DNA from: Thalassiosira profunda
Lineage: Eukaryota > Bacillariophyta > Thalassiosirophyceae > Thalassiosirales > Thalassiosiraceae
Direction of reading: 5' to 3'
Assembly: GCA_036939355.1 (NCBI GenBank)
Contig: JALLAP010000283.1
Location: forward strand, 1 to 14,842
Length of the DNA: 14,842 bases
This document shows, one piece after another, positions 7,943 through 14,842 of this stretch. The notes below the pieces were generated by a model. The model saw only the letters and a program-made list of their open reading frames with translations, ran no database searches and was not told the DNA's origin. Positions within the stretch are counted from its first letter, which is position 1, and every line of letters begins with the position of its first letter. Made by a program: the position numbers and the translations under genes.

Positions 7943-9400
7943 CTTCCCTCGACGTGGGCCTTCGTGCGAAAGCGCAAGGCAGATGGAGACGTCAGAAAGT
8001 TCAAGGCTCGCTTTGCGGCTCGCGGCGATTTGCAAAAGGAGGGCGTCGATTTCGACCAGACGTACTCACCAGTCGTGCAATGGTCGACAGTGCGCACAAT
8101 GATGTGCCTCGCCGCCAAGTATGGCTTCAAGTCGGCGCAGTGCGACATTACAGCCACCTTCCTCCATGCGAAGCTGCCTCCCGGCGAAGAGATTTACGTC
8201 CACCAGCCTCGTGGCTTCAAGCGCTTCGACAATCACGTCCTCAAGCTGCGTCGCTCGCTCTATGGGCTCAAGCAGGCGCCGCGCTATTTCTTCAAGTACC
8301 TCGTCGAACGATTCGAGCGCCAGGAACTGCAGCAGTCCAACCACGATCCCTGCCTCTTCTTTGGCAAGGACATCGTCGTGATCGTCTACGTCGACGACGT
8401 GCTCGTCTACTCGCTGAGCGACGAGGCCATCGACGCCTTTGTCAAGCGCATGCAGTCAGAGGAGGTCGACTTGCGCCGCGAAGACTCTGTCGAAGGATTC
8501 CTTGGCGTGCAAGTCGTGCGCGATGGGAAGAAGACGATTCTCACCCAGCTCGGCTTGACGAAGCGGATCATCACTGCTTTGGGCCTCGACGCCAACTACT
8601 CGACGGCACGCTCGACGCCAGCCGATCCTGGCGCCCTCGCGCGCGACGTCAATGGCAAGCCAGCAGATGGTGGCATCAACTACGCCAGCGTCGTCGGCAT
8701 GCTGCTGTATCTCTGCGGGCACAGCCGGCCGGACATCTCCTTCGCCGTTCATCAATGCGCGCGCTACACCTTCGAGCCGAAGCAGTCTCATCTCGTCGCT
8801 CTCAAGCAGATTGGACGATACCTGAAGGGCACGATGGACAAGGGTCTCATCCTCGACCCGTCGGATCAGCTCTCCGTCGACTGCTATCCCGACGCAGATT
8901 TTGCTGGCTTGTGGAATCGCGACGACCCTCAAGATCCCCACTGCGTTCGCAGCCGCACTGGCTACGTCATCACGCTCGCCAACTGTCCTGTGCTCTGGGT
9001 GAGCAAGTTGCAGACAGAGATTGCTCTGTCGACGATGGAGGCCGAGTACATCGCCCTGAGCACTGCGTGCAAGGATCTGTTCCCAGTCGTCGACATCATT
9101 CGCGAGATTGGAGGCCATCTCGAAGTGCCCATCCAGGAGACGGCGCACATCCACGTGAAGATCCACGAGGACAACGTCGGCGCGCTCACGCTGGGCAAGC
9201 TGGAGCCGCGTCGCATGACCCTGCGCTCCAAGCACTACGCCGTCAAGTACCATTGGTTCAGGGAGAAGTTGCAGCCAGAGTCAGGCTACAACGTCGAGCT
9301 GGTCAAGATCGCGTCAGCCGAGCAGCTCGGCGACATCTTCACGAAGGGACTGGGAAGGGTCCTCTTCGAGAGGATGCGAAAGAAGCTTATGGGCTGGTAG
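7796..9400 (+). CDS. pol: Copia reverse transcriptase and RNase H (C-terminal Pol)
   Basis: Clear homology begins at LPSTWAFVRKRK (7943) and runs to TAG at 9398; sequence from the ATG at 7796 to about 7920 is probably not native to this frame. Numbering from that ATG, reverse transcriptase motifs include KFKARFAARGD, the first catalytic Asp117 in QCDITATFLH, LRRSLYGLKQAPR, and YVDD at 198-201 (8387-8398). RNase H follows with Asp368 (DADFAG), Glu415 (STMEAEY) and Asp459 (HEDNVGA), then RSKHYAVKYHWFRE and EQLGDIFTKGL. All catalytic acids I expect are present, so this block looks functional. It would copy element RNA into DNA in cytoplasmic particles. No integrase follows: the stop lies 30 bp before the right LTR. 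How its translation starts is unresolved. Confidence 0.9.
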   Translation: MGPAHRLSLQSWAQLWLPSRAEDQQGLDWTGPAATRSLDRQAIPRALCFLPSTWAFVRKRKADGDVRKFKARFAARGDLQKEGVDFDQTYSPVVQWSTVRTMMCLAAKYGFKSAQCDITATFLHAKLPPGEEIYVHQPRGFKRFDNHVLKLRRSLYGLKQAPRYFFKYLVERFERQELQQSNHDPCLFFGKDIVVIVYVDDVLVYSLSDEAIDAFVKRMQSEEVDLRREDSVEGFLGVQVVRDGKKTILTQLGLTKRIITALGLDANYSTARSTPADPGALARDVNGKPADGGINYASVVGMLLYLCGHSRPDISFAVHQCARYTFEPKQSHLVALKQIGRYLKGTMDKGLILDPSDQLSVDCYPDADFAGLWNRDDPQDPHCVRSRTGYVITLANCPVLWVSKLQTEIALSTMEAEYIALSTACKDLFPVVDIIREIGGHLEVPIQETAHIHVKIHEDNVGALTLGKLEPRRMTLRSKHYAVKYHWFREKLQPESGYNVELVKIASAEQLGDIFTKGLGRVLFERMRKKLMGW

Positions 9401-9420
9401 GTGATGCCCATTGCTGCTTT

Positions 9421-9430
9421 CGAGGGGGAG
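9421..9430 (+). promoter_or_regulatory. Polypurine tract
   Basis: CGAGGGGGAG ends directly at the TG of the right LTR. A purine run at this position primes plus-strand DNA synthesis in LTR retrotransposons. Confidence 0.85.
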
Positions 9431-9853
9431 TGTGGCAGGTGCCAGTTCACCTTCACTGTGTCATCGAGATCTCTCTCTCTCTTTATGTCCAGATTGAGGT
9501 TATTTCTTGGGGTTATTCACATCTGTTTCGCAGACAAGTCATTGGTCGTGCAGGCTGGTCTGGGAGAAAGGATCTTGGCACGTTCCACGAGTTCCTTCGT
9601 GCAATACCAAAGGAATCGGTATCGGTCGTCTCCGACCGCCAATGACTTCATTGTTCTTTGTCTCGCACCCATTCATTTCATCTGGCAAAGGCTGCCATTC
9701 TGATTATCAAGCGTCTCTACGCGAGAGACTCTTGACGCCAAAGATCATAATTTTAGCTTTGCTGTTTCACTAAGAGGTCCGCCTGAGTATCAACCCTATC
9801 GTTAGCGTGAGTTCGTCGGCAATCATGGCCGCCAGTAGGCCTGATTCGCCACA
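9431..9853 (+). repeat. 3' LTR of the copia element
   Basis: This 423-bp LTR starts TGTGGC and ends GCCACA, and I read no difference from the 5' LTR at 3460-3882. It follows the polypurine tract and is followed by the AGTGG duplication. Short open frames within it duplicate those of the other LTR and are not genes. Confidence 0.95.
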
Positions 9854-9858
9854 AGTGG
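9854..9858. repeat. Right target-site duplication AGTGG
   Basis: AGTGG directly follows the right LTR and matches 3455-3459, so the element is bounded by host sequence as inserted, with no rearrangement at either end. Confidence 0.9.
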
Positions 9859-10493
9859 GACGTCGTTCAACCCGCGAGCAAACGTAACCAAAGATCGAGC
9901 AGAGCAAGCTTGATGGGCGCTTGGAAAAGGAACGTGGACGAGGCGAGCCGTCGAGGGAGGGTGATAGTTGCATGCGACTGGATCGTCGCTCGATGCTTTG
10001 CAGGAGGCAAACGCGCAATCGAATGCCTTTTGCACGCCCCCTGGCAGCTTTGGCACGCACCGATCCATATTGGCTCGAATGGAGAGTCCAGAACCACCAA
10101 AGTCGCGCTCTGGAAGGCCGGAGAGCTGCGTGACAGTGTGAGGAAGACGGGGCATCTGCATTGGATACGGAGACGAGAATGGCGAATCCGACCGTCCAGA
10201 TGGCCAAACGGAGCAAATGCGACGTCCAACGAAGCAATATACACTTGTGCAGGCGTGCGGCAAGTGTTTCGGTACCGCCTAGGCCGTTTGCGGTCGGCAC
10301 GCTGCCGGCCAACGGAGACATTAATTTTACTAGATTCTACTAAGTACACTGCTAGAGCAAAATGGAAACCGAGGCCCTGAGGCACGGTAGCGACCCAATT
10401 CAACAAACCAAGGCCCAATCACACCTCTATGGACCTCTACGGGCGCGTTGATGCCCTTGGATCGCTCTCCGGGGCACCTCTTCTCCGTGCGGA
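9859..10493. other. Right flank of the insertion, no defensible gene
   Basis: Frames of 140 to 180 codons are open on both strands over the same bases, so openness is not informative. None shows a domain or a splice-supported structure I recognise. One minus-strand frame from 10263 would have continued into the left flank before the retrotransposon arrived (see findings). Confidence 0.5.
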
Positions 10494-10520
10494 AATGAGC
10501 TACCAACCTGGTAGCTCATT
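10494..10520. repeat. Perfect hairpin AATGAGCTACCA / TGGTAGCTCATT
   Basis: A 12-bp perfect stem (10494-10505 with 10509-10520) encloses a 3-nt loop ACC. The arm AATGAGCTACCA is the same sequence that ends the inverted-repeat element at 1964-2176, about 8.5 kb away. It lies 238 bp beyond the ABC transporter stop codon. It may be a solo end or an excision remnant of the same element family. A role in transcript ending is possible but there is no other support. Confidence 0.8.
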
Positions 10521-10757
10521 CGATTTTTGGGCCTAAAAAACTCATCCACTTGTACCACGGACAGACTTGTACGAAAGGGAGGCATGTCAGAAGGATTCGC
10601 ACCATTTTGTGCTCGTCAACACACAAACGTCTCAGATAACACGTGCAACTGAACATGTATCTAAGCTTTGTACAACTAACACACACCGACCTAAACATAT
10701 CGAAGGACTCCACTTCATCGAGTCTCCAAATTCATTGCAATGAAACAGTGACACACC
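10521..10757. other. 3' flank of the ABC transporter gene
   Basis: This AT-richer stretch lies beyond the transporter stop codon and probably contains its 3' untranslated region. I see no clear polyadenylation hexamer and no gene. Confidence 0.4.
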
Positions 10758-12903
10758 TCACTTCGTTTTGCTCTTTCCGCCGGTTGCCGCATTCGACCGA
10801 CTCTGCCAAACGTGCTTGCCCCACAATACCAAAAACGAGAAGAGATGGATCACCCCAGCATATCCGATGAGAACCATCATATCGTTTGTTGGATTGACGT
10901 CCTCGATTTCGTACGTCTCCAGTACCTCCTCTCCAGTGAGTCCAGCATCCGGATAATCCTGGCCACTGAATTCCTTAAACATGAAGGTCCTCCAGCTGTA
11001 CGTATGGAATGCGCACTTGTAACTCCAACGCAACCAATCGGGAAATTCCGATGGCACAATCATGAAGCCCTGCAATAACATGAACATTCCATAGAATCCG
11101 GCGATCAATGCCATTCCGATGATGAAGTGAGGGACGATGTGACTCATGAGCTGGGCCAACGCCTCGGCGCAGTTCAGCGCCAGGAACATGTTGAGGAAAT
11201 ACCACAAAGGCTCGCGAAGTCCGGTCATAGTTGTGATGATGAGCGTGGTGAGGAATGCCAGCAACGCCGTTCCCGGGATCGCGGCAATGGCCTGGGCCGC
11301 CTGGTAGAACACCGGGTGGTAGTAGTTGTTGCGCACTTCTTTGTTGATGATGCCTCGCTCCATCACAGTGAAGGGCAAAACGGCAACACTCATAAACTGA
11401 AGGAAGGGGCATGGCGTTGATAAGACTCGACAATCGATGAAGGACGGCAAGAGATCAATTGACTGGATACTTACCACGAAGAAGGCCACGCAGTAGAACA
11501 GCAAGGCAATTCGAGAATTGATACTCGTGAAGGTGGTGAGGTCACCTAGATTCCAAAAGAGAGCCCCGATGATGAGCGCCAGCATGACGTACATCGCGAT
11601 GCGCGTTCCAAGGATGCCAGGGTTGTAGATCAAGTTGAGGATGTACCGGCGTATCAGCTCAACCATCGCGCGCAGCCCATTGGTCCGGAACGAATGCAGC
11701 TCCTCCGTGGTCAGCGCGTCGTGGATGATGGCGGATTTGCGGCGAACGGAGGACCGGCGACGGTCCTGATCGCCCGGGGCCTTGAGAAAGTTCAGAAAGT
11801 CCAAGAAGCCTTCGTCTGCCGAGATGGAAGTGCGCCGGCTGTCTGCGACGTCCGTTTGGTTCTCCTCGTCGTCCTTCTCGGGCTCCAACGCATGGCCGGT
11901 CTTCTGCTCGTACGCATCGTGATGCTTTTGTGACAGCAGCACCTGGTCCGTATCGTTCGTCTGGCGCCACTCAAGGAAGGAAGCATGCCATTCGTAGGGG
12001 TCCTTCGCGCACATACTGAACTCAGTGTTGACGACCGCAAGATAATGATCGCTGGGGTTGTAGTGAGGAGGCGTGGGCGATCCCGCATAGGAAAAGAAGT
12101 TCTCCATTTTGCTCCGTTCCCCCTGATACACTAGATTCCCCTTGCTCAGCAACACGACGCGATCGATCAGCGCCCAGATGAAGCTGGACGGCTGATGGAT
12201 GGTCAGGATCACACGTCTCCCCGGGCCGCTGGCGTAGCTCTTCAGAAACTTGAGCACTGCGAGCGCACTCTCCGAGTCCAACCCGCTCGTGGGCTCGTCG
12301 AGGAACAAGTTCTTTGGGTTGGATAGCGCCTCCAATCCGATGCTCAGGCGGCGCTTCTGCCCACCCGACAAGCCACGGCGGAAGATGTCGCCCACGATCG
12401 TGTCCTTCTGCTCCGATAGCCCCAGCTTCTCGATGATGTCGGCGATGTTCTCGTCCCGCTCCTTCGACTTGGGGATGCCGGCCAGGCGCGCGTAGTGCTC
12501 CATGTACTTTGTCACGGTGTAGAAGCCGTGTAGGCGGTCGTCCTGCGGCACGTACGCAAGCGGCCCAGGCAGGTGGACCTCCCCATCGGCGACGATGTTG
12601 GACTGCAGGGAGCAGGTCATGAAGTCGAGGAGGGTGGACTCTGCAGCAGGCGTGAGATGTGCACATGATGTGAGCGAGACGCGAGCAATTGCAACATCAT
12701 TGCAAACGCGAGAGATTGCACTCACTACCGCCGCCGCTGGGCCCCATGATGGCCACGATCTCGCCCTCGGGGAAGTCCAGCACCATCGGGTGGAGCAGGT
12801 CCTTCCCCTTCTTGGTCCGGACGGATTCGACGAGGACGTATCCTCCCATCGGCATCCCTCCTCCCGCGTCGGGGGCGTGTTCGGGGGCGTTCATCGTGCT
12901 CAT
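10758..12903 (-). CDS. ABCG-family half-transporter (three exons, 660 aa)
   Basis: The coding sequence is complement(join(10758..11396,11475..12640,12726..12903)), 660 residues plus stop, the usual size of ABCG (White/ABCG2-like) half-transporters. The ATP-binding domain comes first, as in that family: Walker A GPSGGGKST (54-62), Q-loop YVPQDD (89-94), signature LSGGQKRR (150-157), Walker B NLFLDEPTSGLD (170-181) and H-loop Thr-Ile-His-Gln-Pro with His208. A charged linker follows at about 250-350. The C-terminal half has about six hydrophobic segments and NKEVRNNYYHP, the typical ABC2-type membrane domain. Start: the ATG at 12903 is preceded in frame by a stop near 12937-12939; M4 is an alternative. 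It should form a dimer in a membrane and export lipids, sterols or xenobiotics; the substrate cannot be told from sequence. Confidence 0.92.
11397..11474 (-). other. Intron 2 of the ABCG gene
   Basis: Read on the minus strand, this 78-nt segment begins GTAAGT and ends CCTTCCTTCAG, a strong donor and acceptor. It is phase 0 without an in-frame stop, so the unspliced frame stays open and would insert 26 polar residues inside a membrane segment. Splicing joins CVAFFV to FMSVAVLPF, restoring a continuous hydrophobic helix. Confidence 0.85.
12641..12725 (-). other. Intron 1 of the ABCG gene (splits the Walker A lysine codon)
   Basis: Read on the minus strand, this 85-nt segment begins GTGAGT and ends GCTGCAG. 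The exon before it ends ...GGT A and the next begins AG TCC ACC, so splicing completes GGGKST. Without splicing the Walker A motif is destroyed, which makes this junction very secure. Confidence 0.92.
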
Positions 12904-13169
12904 TTGCAAATCGGGCGCCGATGGAAGTGGTTGATATTATGGGCTCTCCGCCGGCCGATGAGTGTCGTGCCCAAGACTGGGGCCGATCGAAGGAGGCGCG
13001 GCGGCGTGGTGGCACGCAGGCACGCAGGCTTTTGCTCTCTGTGCAGGATTTCTGCCCTCACAATGCAGGATTTCTGCCCTCACAAGATGTCTGGAGCGGC
13101 ACTGGATTGTGTCACACTTCAACTTGAGCACAGGACTGCCGGCCAAAAAAGTGATATGTACAACTGCAT
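12904..13169 (-). promoter_or_regulatory. Upstream region of the ABCG gene
   Basis: This 266-bp gap separates the ABCG start from the stop of the next minus-strand gene, so it must hold the ABCG promoter and 5' untranslated region together with the neighbour's 3' end. It contains the 22-bp tandem repeat at 13042-13085 and a doubled GCACGCAG near 13013-13027. I recognise no TATA box or named factor site. Confidence 0.45.
13042..13085. repeat. Two perfect 22-bp tandem repeats upstream of ABCG
   Basis: Units at 13042-13063 and 13064-13085 are identical. Each begins TGCAGGATTTCTGCCC, so each can fold GCAG against CTGC, and each ends CTCACAA. They lie about 140 to 180 bp upstream of the ABCG start codon, a position where doubled factor-binding sites would be reasonable. 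Slippage duplication without function is equally possible. Confidence 0.8.
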
Positions 13170-14842
13170 TTAGGGTCTGAGCAATACAAACGGTATGCTC
13201 ATCTCCTCGGGAAGAAGCGATCCATGAGCACCCTGGCACTGGCAAGTCTGCTGGAACTTCTCCACATCCAATGGGGTCACCAGAGTCTTGCTGTTGAGGG
13301 AAATGCTCACAAAGTCCCCGAGCCGCGGCCGCACCTCCAGTCTCACACACTCTGGTCCAAACAGGCCGTGTTTGATCGCCTCCTCGGCGGTGAGGAGTAA
13401 GAAATTATTGAATAAGTCAGAATTGGCCCGCCAGCGCCATCGGAGCAGCGATTGAAGACCCGCACGACAGTGCAAATATCCATGCCGGCCCTTTCCGTGC
13501 ACGCCAACGCACGCATATTCGAGCAGTTCGAGAATGTTGTCTGGCAGTGGAATCATGTCCGATGCATTAACAGTGACATGCCCGTGGTCTGCAGTCACGA
13601 CAACTGCGGCATCGATTGCGTTTGACTCGACACTGTCTGATCCAGAAAGAGTTTGTCTGCTCTGATCATTTCCTGACAGCAAGGCTTCCCTATCAGAAAG
13701 CACCCTCCAAAACCGCTCAACCTCGCCATCGATGCCCTGGACTACCTTCTTGACCTCCTCGTGTTCCACTCCCAGAGCATGCATGTGCTTGTCCGGATGG
13801 GCCGTGTAGAGATAAACGAAGGTCGACTCTCCCGCCCTCTCGGCCTCGGCGATGGATTGCAGTGCAATGTCGATGCCGTTCCGAAAGTACTGTATCGCAT
13901 CCGCCGATCCCTCAGGCGTTCCGAGAGTGTCGTAGGAAGTCTCCTCGATCTTTGCCGTTTCGAACAGAGTAGATTGTGCGCCCTTCGTGTCCTTTCGTTT
14001 GTCGTCGTCTCCGATGAACCACGACGAGAAATCTGTCGCATCGCTCGGCTTCTCCTTTCCCTGCGACCAATCTTGATAATCGTCTCCGTTGTACGCGTTG
14101 ACGTATATCATCTTTCTGCGCCCCTTGAACTGATTCTGCTGTNTCTTGATAATCGTCTCCGTTGTACGCGTTGACGTATATCATCTTTCTGCGCCCCTTG
14201 AACTGATTCTGCTGTGTCGTTTCCGGGTCAGATTGCCGAGAAGAAAGCTTGCGCGCCCACGGCTCCTCAATGAATACCTCGTCCCATGTCTCAAAGCCCA
14301 CCTCCGACGCCAGCTTTCCCGATCGGGCATCCCGGACGCGATCCGATAGCACCAGCAGCTGCACCGGCGGGGACGCGCCGTCGTTATTTCCGGGAAGATC
14401 GCATCCCTTCTTGTCCCGCAAATTCCACCCCGGCATACCGTGCTGTCCCGGCCAGGCCGCCGTTGCCAATGTTGTGAGCGCTGCTGGCGTCGTGGAGGGG
14501 AACACCGCCCTCAGCCGATTAGGGTCATTGTGCCTCCTTAAGAACGAACTGTCGGGAAACGACTCATTCAATATGGAATTGCCCATCGCATCGCACAGTA
14601 TGAGGACAATGTGCCTCCGCTTGTACCTCGTGCTTCCGTCCGAGATCGTGGTGGATTCTCCCCCGATGTCTGCAGCCAGCGTTTGCCTTCGGCGGTGTAT
14701 CTCTCGCTTGGCGCGTTTGCCAGATGCCATACCACTGTCAAGCCACGAATCGGCCTCGTCGGACGGGGCATCACTCGGAGGGGCGACGCCGCAGCACATC
14801 GAGAGGGCGGCGGCCAGATCGACGAAGTTGTCGCACACATCA
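13170..14842 (-). CDS. Type I phosphodiesterase / nucleotide pyrophosphatase-like protein (5' end uncertain)
   Basis: The gene reads from the right edge to a TGA stop at 13170. The alkaline phosphatase-superfamily metal and nucleophile residues are in order: Asp in LILCDAMG (14590-14592), nucleophile Thr in FPSTTP (14488-14490), the Asp and His of HPDKHMHALG (about 13795), AsDHis in VVTADHGHV (about 13590), and a final His in GAHGSLLPEEM (about 13225). The C-terminal pattern RPRLGDF...HG.L.PEEM..P resembles prokaryotic type I phosphodiesterases (COG1524-like). It probably hydrolyses a phosphodiester or pyrophosphate bond with two zinc ions; the substrate is unknown. The frame is broken by a 73-bp insertion (72-bp duplication plus N), which looks like an assembly error; without it the frame is continuous. 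The start is either the ATG at 14799, a later one at 14730, or beyond the edge. No signal peptide is evident; the N-terminus is charged. Confidence 0.8.
14071..14215. repeat. 72-bp tandem duplication with an N at the junction
   Basis: Bases 14071-14142 are repeated exactly at 14144-14215, with a single N at 14143. The added 73 bp shifts the reading frame of the phosphodiesterase gene. On the minus strand the duplicated part encodes MIYVNAYNGDDYQ twice, once in each frame. The N and the perfect identity point to unmerged contig ends in assembly. Confidence 0.9.

Larger units (their letters stand above)
3460..9853 (+). mobile_element. Ty1/copia-type LTR retrotransposon (6,394 bp)
   Basis: The element has two 423-bp LTRs, matching 5-bp target duplications, a leader, gag, a pol region with reverse transcriptase and RNase H, and a polypurine tract abutting the right LTR. 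The LPSTWAF and YVDDVLVYS blocks, with RNase H last and nothing after it, identify the Ty1/copia (Pseudoviridae-type) order and exclude Ty3/gypsy, in which integrase follows RNase H. I could not find a difference between the LTRs, which implies recent insertion. Gag and RT-RH are open, but the interval between them changes frame and lacks recognisable integrase motifs, so autonomy is doubtful. Confidence 0.95.

Noticed and set aside
6400..9645. A 1,081-codon plus-strand frame spanning pol and running into the 3' LTR
   Set aside because: Over the RT-RH region it is out of frame with unmistakable reverse transcriptase and reads as Arg/Ser-rich filler. It begins at a TTG. Only its part at about 6722-7148 has coding-like composition, and that is described separately.
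9770..10418. Minus-strand frames of 146 to 183 codons right of the element
   Set aside because: Three frames are open over the same bases, two run into the LTR, and none shows a domain. The apparent membrane segment in one of them is a single short hydrophobic run.

Overview
The window looks like nuclear DNA of a unicellular eukaryote. Three host genes carry short GT-AG introns (78 to 93 nt) or eukaryote-type architecture, gene spacing is compact, and an LTR retrotransposon sits between them. I cannot name the organism; a free-living amoeba or another GC-rich protist would fit, but that is inference. One N and a 72-bp duplication near the right edge show that this is draft assembly.

Layout, left to right. 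(1) At 3-194 (+) there is a possible C-terminal end of a gene running in from the left. (2) At 313-1734 (-) lies a three-exon gene for an N-terminally membrane-anchored alpha/beta hydrolase with a complete Ser-Asp-His triad. (3) At 1964-2176 there is an inverted-repeat element with a degenerate telomere-like (CCCTAA-type) core; its ends carry a small hairpin motif that reappears as a perfect hairpin at 10494-10520. (4) At 2177-3459 I find GC-rich sequence without a gene I can defend. (5) At 3460-9853 lies a Ty1/copia-type LTR retrotransposon. It has two 423-bp LTRs that I read as identical, TG...CA ends, a 5-bp target duplication (AGTGG), an ATCA-rich leader, an intact gag, a frame-broken middle, an intact reverse transcriptase-RNase H block and a polypurine tract. 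(6) At 9859-10757 I see no defensible gene. (7) At 10758-12903 (-) lies a three-exon ABCG half-transporter with all nucleotide-binding motifs. (8) From 13170 to the right edge (-) lies a type I phosphodiesterase/nucleotide pyrophosphatase-like gene, disturbed by the duplication plus N.

The hydrolase, ABC transporter and phosphodiesterase share a strand, but their separate intergenic gaps suggest independent transcription; I see no pathway link. The most unusual parts are the retrotransposon and the hairpin-ended telomere-like element. The retrotransposon appears recently inserted, yet I cannot find an integrase between gag and reverse transcriptase. Its frame changes there coincide with GT-AG pairs of host intron size, so splicing, internal decay with mobilisation in trans, and assembly error all remain open.
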